64,000 nucleotides of DNA, from the NCBI GenBank assembly GCA_964604165.1, contig CAZRYF010000003.1, positions 62,001 through 126,000 on the forward strand, read 5' to 3'. Position numbers and translations under genes: made by a program. A model generated the notes under the pieces. It worked only from the letters and a program-made list of their open reading frames with translations. It searched no databases and was not told the origin of the DNA. Below are positions 40,562-48,981 of this stretch, one piece after another. How positions within the stretch are numbered: position 1 is the stretch's first letter; each line of letters begins with the position of its first letter. The DNA is from JAYZDK01 sp964604165. Its GTDB lineage: Bacteria > Myxococcota_A > UBA796 > CAJQPC01.

Positions 40562-43186
40562 TTAGAACACCGTCCCAATTCCGATCGCCACGGCCTGCTG
40601 GCGGTCCTGCATCTGGGCGGTGGAATCATTGGATTCGAACTCCATGGTTCTCCAGTCCAAGTCGGCCCGGGTGGATACATAGGTGCCGGGAAGCAAGACG
40701 TTCAGCGGGATGTCCAGGCGCAAGCCGGCCCAGGTGTCCACGGGCCAAAACCCGGAGCCGGCCAATGTCTCGCCGCCCTCGATGCGAAAGCGCCACCGAT
40801 AGTAGTCCCAGCCCGCTGCGCCGCTGACCCGCAACCCCCAGACAGGTACGTCGAGCAGGTGGAGCCGGGTCTGTCCCTCATCTGCATAGCGAAAGATGAG
40901 CACGTCGGACCGGTGACCGCCGAGGCCGGCTTCTGCACGAAGAGCACCCTCGGTGGCGTAGCGCCACCTCAGTCCAACGGCCAGCGAGCCCGGCCGGCCG
41001 GCTGTGACCACCTCCTCGCTCACATCGGGGCGTGTGCTGCCACGCCAACGTGTTTCCAGGCCGAATCGGCCCTTGCGGGGCCAAAGCTCAGCGCGAGCGG
41101 AAAGGCCCAGGCTTCGGTCGGGTGTTTCGGCGCCAAACCCTGCCTCGGTAGGAAACACGCCTGCCGACTCAGACACCACCGACTGGCGCCAGGAGAGGTC
41201 CATGGTCTGCACTTCCAACAAGCCAAAGCTGGGACCTGTGGGCTGCTTGCGAGGGGGGCGGGGCAAAGGCGCCGCCGCTACGGGGGCGGAGGCTTCCGGT
41301 CCCTTGGCGGGCTCCGCTGGCGCGGGCGCTTCCACAGGCTTGGGCGGCGGAGCGGTGGCCTCTTCTTCCGGCACGCCTGTCCTAAGCCACTCCAAGGCTG
41401 CTGCGAACGAGGGGCCTGTCGCCTCTTTCACCGCCACGGCCACCTGGGGGTCAGCATCGGCGCGGTTGATCGCAAGGCGCGGGAACAGCGCTTGCCAGGT
41501 GTCATTCAGCTCCACCACCTGCTTCGACCCGGTGGGCTGGGGGCGGGGTGCCATGTCTTCGGTAAGCCACAGGGTCGTGTGGGCGTGGATTTCTCCGATG
41601 CTTGCCTGGATCACCACGGGGCCCGGCGTCGTGCCCGGCCGCACAATCACGGTCTGGGTGCCGTCTTTGCCGGTCTTCAGCGTGTGATGCACTTCCGCGT
41701 CCCCCGCCAGTATGGCCACCTCCACGGTCTCCCCGGGTACAGGCAAGCCGTACGGGTCGACCGCCGCCACGCGAACACCTCCGACCCTTCCCGGCTGAAG
41801 TGCGTGGACTGTGGGCCAGATAAGCACGCGGCTTGCGGCCATGGTCGAGGCAGGCAGAACCGGCTCGGCCTCGGCGATGACCCGAGACACGCCCCCCCCA
41901 GGCCGCAGCCACCAGTCTGTGAGACCCGTGGCCGGGGACTTGGGCCCGGAGACGACCTGCGCACCGGACACCACCAGCTTCACCTTGTTGGGCAGGGCTG
42001 TGCCTTGCAAGTCGGACACACGGGCTTGGACTCGCAGGTCCTCCAGCCCTTCGGAGAGCTCTGTAGCGTCGGAAGAAAGGGACAGAAGGGGAAGATCAGC
42101 CACCACGTTGACCGTGATCCGGGCGGTGCGATCCCCCGCGGTTGCCTCGACGACCCAGGGTCCGGGCCGGGAAGGCACTGTGTATTGCACCCGGTAGAGC
42201 CCTCCGCCCAGGTTTTCAAACCTGCCACCAGTCTTCAACACCAGCGGCGCATCCTCCCAGGGATCGCCTCCTGGATGCACTGCGGCCAGGTGCAGGGTCA
42301 ATACCCTTCCAACGGGTACCCCGGTGGGCACTGGAAAAAACGCGATCTCCCGGGTGGCCCCGGGGTGGATCGTCACCTCACTTGAGGTCTTGCGGGAACC
42401 TTCCGCCACGGCCTCCAGGGTACCGGTCGGGTGTGCGGGGTCCAGGTGCACGTCAAAGGAGACGCGGCCTGCTGCATCCGCGGCGGTGGGTCCGTAGGTG
42501 CGCTGCCCCACGGTCAGCACGTTCTGGGAGCCCCAGCTTGTCTCAAAAGTCCGGCGATGGGTCACCAAGAGCGGAATCGCGACCATGCCGACGGCCTCCC
42601 CGCCGGATGAAGGGTCGGTCAACAGAACCAGGTCCGTGGCAGGGCCCCCCAAGCGGGTGGGAGGCTCGTACCGGCCCAGCCATCCATCCTCCAGGGGCGC
42701 AGGACCTTGGATGGATCCCAGCTGTGGGGAGGCCAGCAGGGGTCGGTCGGCCACCCCCAGTCGATGGGCCCCCAGAGGTGCCACCTGGATGCTCGCCCCG
42801 CCCTGTCCGTGGACCAGCTCCGTGGGCGCTGCTTCGACGGAGAGGCTTCCGAAGGAGGGGGGCAGCAGCTCCAGCGTCAGCTTTTCCTCCAGCTGGATCC
42901 CACCTTTGACCGACAGGTGGATTTCGCTGGTGCCTGCCTGATCCACAGCCCGGGGGACCACCTCGAACCGCACGATTCCCGGCCCAGGCACGGACACCTT
43001 TCGCACCAGCACCTTGCGCCCCTTGATCTGCACTGAGTCTTCCGGGGAAATGCCCGGCACCCAGATCTCCAGGGTCGTACCCGTGGTGCCGTCCGCCCAC
43101 ACGGGCTCCGCGTGCAGCAACTCCACGTCAGCGGCCCATGCGGGAGCCGACAACAAGAACAACAGAACCGAGCCACCCCAGGTCAT
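40562..43186 (-). CDS. Large surface protein: beta-sandwich repeats plus outer-membrane barrel
   Basis: 874 aa from the ATG at 43186, which begins a signal peptide (GGSVLLFLLSAPAWAADV); the open frame further upstream has no coding character. Residues ~25-600 are a series of Ig-like or invasin-like beta domains (TTGTTLEIWVPG, VTVNV-like ends, YGLPVPGETVEVAI). A Pro/Ala-rich linker follows (~residues 640-690). The last ~190 residues have barrel-type strands and end in GIGTVF, the terminal Phe expected for BAM-inserted proteins. It could be an intimin- or transporter-like protein displaying a stalk. Its start is 54 nt from that of the divergent PHP hydrolase gene. Confidence 0.75.
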   Translation of the reverse strand: MTWGGSVLLFLLSAPAWAADVELLHAEPVWADGTTGTTLEIWVPGISPEDSVQIKGRKVLVRKVSVPGPGIVRFEVVPRAVDQAGTSEIHLSVKGGIQLEEKLTLELLPPSFGSLSVEAAPTELVHGQGGASIQVAPLGAHRLGVADRPLLASPQLGSIQGPAPLEDGWLGRYEPPTRLGGPATDLVLLTDPSSGGEAVGMVAIPLLVTHRRTFETSWGSQNVLTVGQRTYGPTAADAAGRVSFDVHLDPAHPTGTLEAVAEGSRKTSSEVTIHPGATREIAFFPVPTGVPVGRVLTLHLAAVHPGGDPWEDAPLVLKTGGRFENLGGGLYRVQYTVPSRPGPWVVEATAGDRTARITVNVVADLPLLSLSSDATELSEGLEDLRVQARVSDLQGTALPNKVKLVVSGAQVVSGPKSPATGLTDWWLRPGGGVSRVIAEAEPVLPASTMAASRVLIWPTVHALQPGRVGGVRVAAVDPYGLPVPGETVEVAILAGDAEVHHTLKTGKDGTQTVIVRPGTTPGPVVIQASIGEIHAHTTLWLTEDMAPRPQPTGSKQVVELNDTWQALFPRLAINRADADPQVAVAVKEATGPSFAAALEWLRTGVPEEEATAPPPKPVEAPAPAEPAKGPEASAPVAAAPLPRPPRKQPTGPSFGLLEVQTMDLSWRQSVVSESAGVFPTEAGFGAETPDRSLGLSARAELWPRKGRFGLETRWRGSTRPDVSEEVVTAGRPGSLAVGLRWRYATEGALRAEAGLGGHRSDVLIFRYADEGQTRLHLLDVPVWGLRVSGAAGWDYYRWRFRIEGGETLAGSGFWPVDTWAGLRLDIPLNVLLPGTYVSTRADLDWRTMEFESNDSTAQMQDRQQAVAIGIGTVF

Positions 43187-43240
43187 CGTGGGCCATCCTA
43201 CGCCAGTCGGTAGGGGTTCTGCGCGATACTGGGGTAGTCG

Positions 43241-44353
43241 ATGACGGTTTTTCTCCTTTCCTCCCCCTCGATTTTCTTGTGGGGATGCGTAGAGCCGGAG
43301 CTTCCCGCCGGCGCCTGGAGCCCCGGCGACGTGCACGTGCACTCGAGTCTGGGCAGCAACGACACGGACGGCCTGGGCACCCCCGAGGCGCTGGGGCCCG
43401 CCATGGAGGCAGCTGGGTTGGAGTGGGTGGTGCTTACGGATCACTCGAATTCAGCGGGATCCATGCATTGTGAGGATGTGGAGGACTGCCCCAACCTGGG
43501 CCCGGAGTTTGTGGAGGCCGACTGGCCTGAAGGCGTCTTCGCAGGCTCGGAGATCTCCCTGATCCACGACCTGGACGAGACCCTGATTCCCAACGGGCAC
43601 ATCGGCTGCGTGGCCGAGAATGGTGCGAGCTTTCCCGGCCTGGATCACTTTACCGACCGCCCGGCCGGGTCCCTGGAAGGAGCGGATGCGGTGCGGCAAT
43701 GCCACGAGGCCGGCGGGTGGGCCATTATCAACCACCCCTACGCGGCGGCCGGATGGATCGCCTATGACTTCACCAGCGAGACCTTCGACGCCCTGGAGGT
43801 CTACAACGGTGGCGCCCGGTTTGACGCCTGGGACCACCAGACGCTCACCGCCTGGGAACAGCGGGTAAAGGACGGTCGCAGTGTGGTGCCGGTGGGGGGG
43901 TCGGACTGTCATCGGTGGAGCGTGGAGCCGCCGGGGGACGGGCTCACGAACCCGGCGCTGGGCTGGCCGACCACCTGGGTGCACGTGCGCGAGGGAGAGA
44001 CCCCCATCGACGCGCTGATGGCGGGCCGCGTGGTGATCGCCGAGCCGGGCACGGAGCTCTCGGTGACGGCCTTCAACAAGGTGGGAGTCATCGGTCCTGG
44101 GGAGTCGATTCGCGGTCCCGTGACCATTCGCATCCAGGCATCGACCCAGGAGCCGAACCGCATCGTGGAGCTTCGAGAGGTCGGAGGGGACAGCGTGGTC
44201 ACTCGCCCCCTCACCGCAGAAGAACTCATCTTCGAGCGGGAGGTGGAGGACGGGGTCTTCTATGTCCGGGTCTGGACCACAGACTTTGACCCCCACCTGG
44301 ACGAGGGAGGCATGGCGCTGACCGCAGCCCTGATCATTGAGGAAGCGCCTTGA
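43241..44353 (+). CDS. PHP-domain metallohydrolase (CehA/McbA type), lipoprotein
   Basis: 370 aa with a lipoprotein-like N-terminus ending FLWGC. PHP metal motifs are in place: GDVHVHSSLGSND near residue 28, VVLTDHSN near 64, IINHPYAAAG near 164 and GGSDCHRW near 221. PHP enzymes hydrolyse phosphoesters or, in CehA/McbA, carbamates, with two or three metals. A C-terminal beta domain of about 120 residues follows. The stop overlaps the ATG of the esterase gene (TGATG), so the two are likely made together. Confidence 0.85.
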   Translation: MTVFLLSSPSIFLWGCVEPELPAGAWSPGDVHVHSSLGSNDTDGLGTPEALGPAMEAAGLEWVVLTDHSNSAGSMHCEDVEDCPNLGPEFVEADWPEGVFAGSEISLIHDLDETLIPNGHIGCVAENGASFPGLDHFTDRPAGSLEGADAVRQCHEAGGWAIINHPYAAAGWIAYDFTSETFDALEVYNGGARFDAWDHQTLTAWEQRVKDGRSVVPVGGSDCHRWSVEPPGDGLTNPALGWPTTWVHVREGETPIDALMAGRVVIAEPGTELSVTAFNKVGVIGPGESIRGPVTIRIQASTQEPNRIVELREVGGDSVVTRPLTAEELIFEREVEDGVFYVRVWTTDFDPHLDEGGMALTAALIIEEAP

Positions 44354-45309
44354 TGTATGTGGGCGCGTATGCCACCGCCTGGGGAATCGAGGGGTTGGCC
44401 CGGACCTTGCGTTTTCTTCCCAACGCCCAGCCCGCCGCCCACGGGGTCGAGCGAGTAGAGAACGTGCCCTACCGGGACACGGGCTCCAGGTGGCACCTCT
44501 GCGACGTGTACCGCCCCGAGGGAGCAGAGGGATCCCTGCCGGTGGTTCTCTACTTCCACGGGGGCGGCTTCTTCAGCCTTTCCAAGGACACCCACTGGCT
44601 GATGGCCCTGGTCCTTGCGCGGCGGGGCTACCTCGTGCTGAATTTCAGCTATCGATTGGCCCCGAAGAATCCCTATCCGGCGGCCCTGGAGGATGCCTGC
44701 GCGGCCTATGCGTGGAGTGTGGAGAACGCCCAGCGTTGGGGGGGCGACGTGACCCGGCTGGGATTGGCGGGGGAGAGCGCCGGGGCGAACCTGGTAGCGG
44801 CCTTGACTGTGGCCTGCTGTACGCAGCGACCGGAGCCGTTCTGCACCCAGGTGCGAGAGAGCGGTGTGGTGCCCCGGGCCGTGGTGCCGGCCTGCGGCAT
44901 TTTTGACGTAAGCGGGGCGGCCGCCCTGGCCCAGGGACAGTCCCGCTTCCACAAAATGCGCATCATCGAGGTGCCGGAGTACCTGTTGGGTGGTGCCGAC
45001 TCCGGTTCCCCGGGGGGGCTGGATCTTGCGGATCCCCTGGTGTTGTTGGAGGGCCGGCCCACCCTGCAGCAGCCTCTGCCCGACTGCTTTCTCCCCATCG
45101 GGGGCCACGACCCGCTGGTTCCCGACTCAAACCGCATGGTCGATGCGTGGCAACAACTGGGGGGAAAAGTGGAGATGAAGACCTACGGAGAGGAGGGCCA
45201 CGCCTTTCACGCCCTGGTGTGGCGGCCGCTTGCGCGGGCCTGCTGGAAGGACACCCTTGGATTCCTTGGGAACCGCCTGGAACACCCTGCTTCGATAGAC
45301 GCCGAATGA
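44353..45309 (+). CDS. Alpha/beta hydrolase, hormone-sensitive-lipase family
   Basis: 318 aa from the ATG at 44353. Family IV esterase marks are the oxyanion motif YFHGGGFF near residue 73, the nucleophile elbow LAGESAGANL near 138, a late acid in GGHDPLVPDS and the catalytic His in EEGHAFHAL. No signal peptide is obvious, although the N-terminus is moderately hydrophobic. It lies between a PHP hydrolase and an FkbM methyltransferase on the same strand. The substrate is an ester of unknown kind. Confidence 0.88.
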   Translation: MYVGAYATAWGIEGLARTLRFLPNAQPAAHGVERVENVPYRDTGSRWHLCDVYRPEGAEGSLPVVLYFHGGGFFSLSKDTHWLMALVLARRGYLVLNFSYRLAPKNPYPAALEDACAAYAWSVENAQRWGGDVTRLGLAGESAGANLVAALTVACCTQRPEPFCTQVRESGVVPRAVVPACGIFDVSGAAALAQGQSRFHKMRIIEVPEYLLGGADSGSPGGLDLADPLVLLEGRPTLQQPLPDCFLPIGGHDPLVPDSNRMVDAWQQLGGKVEMKTYGEEGHAFHALVWRPLARACWKDTLGFLGNRLEHPASIDAE

Positions 45310-45394
45310 ACGTTTCATGACATCCGACCCCGGTGGGCACTCCGGGCGCAAGATCGCCGGCCTCCTGCCCGATTCCAAAGGTTGGGAGGCAGGA

Positions 45395-46126
45395 ATGGCC
45401 AAGGAACTCAAAGGGATCGAAATTGATAATCTGGGGCGCACTTTGGTGTACCCCATCGGCGCCGAGGAGGATGTGTACTCCATCTTGCAGGGCAGGGAGT
45501 ACCCCATCTCCCTGGTGGAGCTGGACCGGGTGGAACAAATCGTGGATGTGGGGGCGCACATTGGCTCCTCCACAGTCTATTTCCATGCACTGTTTCCAAA
45601 CGCTCAGATCACTGCGTTTGAGCCGTCGAGCGGCAACTTTGAGCTGCTGGCCCGAAACACCGTGGGGTTGCCGGGGGTGAACATCCTTCCGTGGGGGCTG
45701 GCGTCCCGTTTTCGTCGGGCCAGGTTGTATCTCTCCAAGGGCCATGGACAAGCGGCCTCCTCGACGGTCTTCAACATGGAGAACCACACCGGGAAGTTCG
45801 AGGAGATCGCCCTGCACCGGGCCAGCAAGGAGCCGGTGTTCGAGAAGGGGGAGATCTCCATCCTGAAGATCGACACCGAGGGGCACGAGCTGGACATTCT
45901 GGCTGATCTCTCCCCTATGCTTCACCGGGTGATGGTGCTGTTCATGGAGGTGCACAGCGAGTCCGAGCGGGCGGAGCTGGATGCGTTCCTGTCGCCGCGC
46001 TTTGTGCTGCGCCACTGCCATGTGCCCATGGTGCATCGGTACACCCTGATGTACCTGAACGCCGAGGCCTTGTGCACTGGGCGGATTCGGACCTGCGGAG
46101 CCCCGGAGCTTCGGGCCGCCTCCTAA
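45395..46126 (+). CDS. FkbM-family methyltransferase
   Basis: 243 aa from the ATG at 45395, chosen because GGAGG lies 5 nt upstream. An in-frame ATG at 45317, 7 nt after the esterase stop, has no ribosome site. SAM motif I is IVDVGAHIGSSTVYF, followed by AFEPSSGNFELL and the FkbM signature LKIDTEGHELDIL. These enzymes O-methylate sugars, lipids or polyketides. It is the last gene of the PHP, esterase, methyltransferase group. The MITE-like element begins 5 nt after its stop. Confidence 0.87.
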   Translation: MAKELKGIEIDNLGRTLVYPIGAEEDVYSILQGREYPISLVELDRVEQIVDVGAHIGSSTVYFHALFPNAQITAFEPSSGNFELLARNTVGLPGVNILPWGLASRFRRARLYLSKGHGQAASSTVFNMENHTGKFEEIALHRASKEPVFEKGEISILKIDTEGHELDILADLSPMLHRVMVLFMEVHSESERAELDAFLSPRFVLRHCHVPMVHRYTLMYLNAEALCTGRIRTCGAPELRAAS

Positions 46127-46130
46127 CCCG

Positions 46131-46355
46131 GATATTTCACCAGCCGCTCTATCCTACGGTCCCTCGCCGCTCAGCGAGGGCTTTCGCCGGCTTCCGCTAC
46201 GCTCCAGTTGGCGGCCCCGAATTGCTTGCTGCGGCGGCCCTTGTCGCGGCCCCCCGACCTTGGCGTGCTTCAGCACGCCGTCGTCCGCGGGCCCCCGCCA
46301 AAACCCGCCTCGCTGGCGCACTACGCGCCCTCGCAACGAAGCCTGGTGAAATATC
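46131..46355. repeat. MITE-like element with 13-bp terminal inverted repeats
   Basis: GATATTTCACCAG at 46131-46143 is exactly inverted at 46343-46355 (CTGGTGAAATATC). The 225 bp between hold several strong hairpins, including CCCTCGC/GCGAGGG just inside the left end and GGCGTGC-TTCA-GCACGCC at 46262-46278. There is no credible gene. The left ~55 bp recur in inverted orientation at 54379-54433, and 46235-46269 recurs at 3568-3602. I see no transposase and no clear target duplication. A non-autonomous mobile element or a REP/ERIC-like family fits best. Confidence 0.6.
46235..46269. repeat. Internal repeat segment shared with 3568-3602
   Basis: A 35-base segment of the MITE-like element matches the fragment at 3568-3602 with about four differences, same orientation. 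It covers the left arm of the GGCGTGC hairpin. Confidence 0.45.
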
Positions 46356-46427
46356 TGGGCTCACGGCGCCTCCAGGGAGACCTGGATCGGGAGGGGATGC
46401 CGCATCCCTCCTGGCCCCGCGTCCCAT

Positions 46428-46832
46428 CTACTCCGACTCGGTGGCCGGCGGGTGGTTGGCGGGCCGGGTCTTGGCAGCGGGCGTGTCTCCCGCGTCTGGT
46501 TCGGTCTCGCCGTCGGCGGGTGTCTCGGCGGTTGCACCCTCTTCTGTGGGCAGGGGCCCGTCGCGGGGAGGGGCCTCCGGAACCGTGCCCATGAGCACGT
46601 TCTTGGCGTGTTCGGCGAATGCATCCGAGGCGGCCTTCGCCGTGGCGTCCAGGTCCTCGACCTCCTCCAGCCCCTGCGCCACCTCAATCATCTGGCCGAG
46701 TACCTCCAGACCGCCCTCGGCCGCCTCCAGGGCTTCTTCAATCTCGGGAACCGGCTCGGGCTCCCCGCAGCCGGAGACCGCCAGTGGGAGGAGGGTTGCA
46801 GAAAACAAGGCGGCGAGGCTGCATGGTTTCAC
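46428..46832 (-). CDS. Small acidic lipoprotein
   Basis: 134 aa; the signal ends LLPLAVSGCGE, a lipobox. The mature protein starts with a helical, acidic stretch likely to form a coiled coil (IEEALEAAEGGLEVLGQMIE) and ends in a Pro/Thr/Glu/Asp-rich disordered tail. No family was recognised. It stands alone, between the MITE-like element and a 245-bp non-coding stretch. Confidence 0.7.
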   Translation of the reverse strand: MKPCSLAALFSATLLPLAVSGCGEPEPVPEIEEALEAAEGGLEVLGQMIEVAQGLEEVEDLDATAKAASDAFAEHAKNVLMGTVPEAPPRDGPLPTEEGATAETPADGETEPDAGDTPAAKTRPANHPPATESE

Positions 46833-47077
46833 GTCAATGAGCCTATCACAGACAAGTCACGCTTCGCGGGCGGGAGCGTCCTGCCCCGGAAGTTCGGGGT
46901 CGGGGCCATGGAGCTAAATATGGTGTCCCCAGAACCCCCCAGTGTCCCAAGCACCCGGTAGTCCACAGAACCCGGTCCCAGAACCCGAGTCAGAACCAAG
47001 CAGGAGCACCGAGAATGCCCGCACCAGAACCCCCATCAGGGGAGTGAACGTAGAATGAAGGGGGCTTGGGGACCGCC
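46833..47077. other. Non-coding stretch with recurring CAGAACCC
   Basis: No credible reading frame is visible on either strand. Between about 46926 and 47035 the motif CAGAACC(C) recurs five times at uneven spacing (near 46928, 46966, 46979, 46990 and 47025), separated by GTCC/GCACC-rich bits. It is upstream of the 46832 start and downstream of the 47078 stop, so it could carry a promoter for the lipoprotein gene. The repeats could also be remnants of a degenerate tandem array. Confidence 0.4.
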
Positions 47078-48322
47078 CTATTCAGAGGTTCCGAGCGCAG
47101 GCCCGGACAGGGCCCGGACCATGGCCGGGGCGCTCGCGACGAGGGCGACGAGGGGGGCCCCCAGCAGGAAGGCGCCGATCATCCCGGCGGGCAGATGGGC
47201 CGTGAGGGGGAGGGAGACGCCCAGGGCCTCGGACAAGGCGGTGGAGGCGGCGGAGGCGCCCAGGGTCGCCCCGGCCATGCCCGCGCCAATGCCCGCCAGC
47301 GCGGCGGTCCAGGCGACGGCGACCACCTCTGCGGCCAGGACGGCCAGCAGCAGGCTCCTGGAAGCCCCCAGGGCCCGCAGCACCCGAAGGTCTCGGCCCC
47401 TCTGGCCGAGGAGCACCGCGTGGACCTGGGCGAGGAGCAACAGGGCCACACCCACCAGCAGCATCCCGGCGAGTTGCACCACCGTCTCAATGGCCCCAAT
47501 GGCCACCGAAAGCTGCCGGGCCACACCGCCGACCTCTTCGAGGGCCCACCCCAGGCCCTGGAGCTCCGCCTGAAGCGCGTCGGGGCTGGTTCCCGGTGCG
47601 CTGCGCACCAGGGCAGAAGACCAGTCTGCCTCCACGCCGAGCTCCTCCGCCATGTGCTCGACCACCGACAGGGGCACGATCCCCGCCAGCTCACCGCTGT
47701 AGCGCACCGCCCCGGTGATCTCCGCGGGCAGGGTGACCCTCGCGCGGTCGTCTCCCAGGCCCACCAACTTCAGGCGCAGGCCCAGGGCGGCCTTTTCCGT
47801 CAGGCGGGGCAGGCCGTTGGCCGGGGCAAAACCCCGGTTGTAGGCCACAAGGAGCGCCTTGGGGGCCAGAATCGGAACGGGCTCCCCCGGGGACCAGCCC
47901 CAGTCCACGGGTGCCTCGGGCCCCAACGCCTCCGGATCGATGCCCAGAATCGCCCCGTCGGTGTACAGGGTCCGGCCCGCCACGGTGCCGCGGAAGCGCA
48001 CGGGGAAGCGCGACCAGGCCTCGGGCCAGGCATCCGCCACCCCCGGGGCCTCCCGGAGGGCCGCAAGGGCGGCGGCGTCCATGGGCTTCTCGGGAATCAA
48101 GGTGCCCACCAGATCAAGGGGCCCGATGCCAAAGGACGGCGGGCGGACCCGCACCCTGTGTCCCTCCCCCAAGAGCTCCGCTTCCAGGGCCAGGCGCCCC
48201 CCGGCCCCCAGGCTGCACAGGGCCACGGTCCCAGTGACCGCCAAGACTGCCCCGAGCGCCGCCCGCAAGAGCTGCCCCCGGGAGCCCGCCGACACCCACC
48301 AGGCCAGGGCCATCTGGCTCAT
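47078..48322 (-). CDS. ABC transporter permease, FtsX/LolC-MacB type
   Basis: 414 aa from the ATG at 48322, which shares a base with the ATPase stop (TGATG); a GTG one codon earlier is possible. One N-terminal membrane helix is followed by a ~230-residue periplasmic domain. Three helices at the C-terminus carry the FtsX-type core (VQLAGMLLVGVALLLLAQV, LLGQRGRDLRVLRALGASRS). It forms a transporter of the MacB/LolCDE mechanotransmission kind with the ATPase encoded upstream. Possible cargo includes lipoproteins or peptides at the envelope. Confidence 0.85.
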   Translation of the reverse strand: MSQMALAWWVSAGSRGQLLRAALGAVLAVTGTVALCSLGAGGRLALEAELLGEGHRVRVRPPSFGIGPLDLVGTLIPEKPMDAAALAALREAPGVADAWPEAWSRFPVRFRGTVAGRTLYTDGAILGIDPEALGPEAPVDWGWSPGEPVPILAPKALLVAYNRGFAPANGLPRLTEKAALGLRLKLVGLGDDRARVTLPAEITGAVRYSGELAGIVPLSVVEHMAEELGVEADWSSALVRSAPGTSPDALQAELQGLGWALEEVGGVARQLSVAIGAIETVVQLAGMLLVGVALLLLAQVHAVLLGQRGRDLRVLRALGASRSLLLAVLAAEVVAVAWTAALAGIGAGMAGATLGASAASTALSEALGVSLPLTAHLPAGMIGAFLLGAPLVALVASAPAMVRALSGPALGTSE

Positions 48323-48981
48323 CACCGGGCCTCCAGGGTGCCGTCGACAAACCGCAGGTGGCGATCCCCCCGGGGCGCCAGGTCCGTGTCGTGGGTGGTG
48401 AGCAGCACGGCCGCTCCGCCGTCTGCGAGGCCCCGAAGCCGCACCAGGATGGCGTCCCGGGTCTCCGGGTCCACGGAGCTCGTGGGCTCGTCCAGGAGCA
48501 GCACTGGCCGAGGAAGAACCAGCGCCCGGGCCAAGGCTACCCTCTGGCGCTGGCCCCGGGAGAGGCGCTCGGTGGTGGGGGCCCTCGCCGGGTCGAGCCC
48601 CAGGTCCTCGAGCAGGCTCTGGGCGGTGGCGCAGGCCTCGGTGGGGGACACCCCGTTCAAGAGCAGCGGAAGGGCGGCGTTTCGCACCGGGTCCAGGGCC
48701 CCGAGCAGGTGCAGATCCTGGGTCAGAAGGCCCAGGGTGGTGCGCCGCAGCTCCGTGGCGTTCTCCTCTGTGACCCGAATGCCTCCCACCCGGATCTGCC
48801 CGTTGTCCAGGGGCAGGAGCCCGCAGAGAGCGTGCAGCAGGGTGGTCTTGCCACAGCCGGACGGTCCGGAGAGCACGGTGAGGCTGCCAGGGGCCAAGTC
48901 CAGTTCCACACCGGCCAACACCTCCAGCGTTCCCCGTCGAAGATGCAGCCCGGTGGCCGTCAGCGCAGGATCAGGGGGCAT
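48322..48981 (-). CDS. ABC transporter ATPase, LolD-like
   Basis: 219 aa from the ATG at 48981, which overlaps the end of the upstream gene by 11 nt. Walker A is SGPSGCGKTTLL near residue 37, the signature LSRGQRQRVALARAL near 138 and Walker B VLLLDEPTSSVDP near 158, with the switch His in LLTTHDTD. It pairs with the FtsX-type permease encoded next. Confidence 0.9.
   Translation of the reverse strand: MPPDPALTATGLHLRRGTLEVLAGVELDLAPGSLTVLSGPSGCGKTTLLHALCGLLPLDNGQIRVGGIRVTEENATELRRTTLGLLTQDLHLLGALDPVRNAALPLLLNGVSPTEACATAQSLLEDLGLDPARAPTTERLSRGQRQRVALARALVLPRPVLLLDEPTSSVDPETRDAILVRLRGLADGGAAVLLTTHDTDLAPRGDRHLRFVDGTLEAR

Noticed and set aside
40220..42385. 721-codon plus-strand frame opposite the large surface protein
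   Set aside because: It overlaps the OmpA gene end and the barrel gene, crosses the poly-C tract and has no domain; a composition artefact.
43187..43444. N-terminal extension of the large surface protein to 960 aa
   Set aside because: The extra 86 residues precede a signal peptide, lack coding character and overlap the divergent PHP hydrolase gene.
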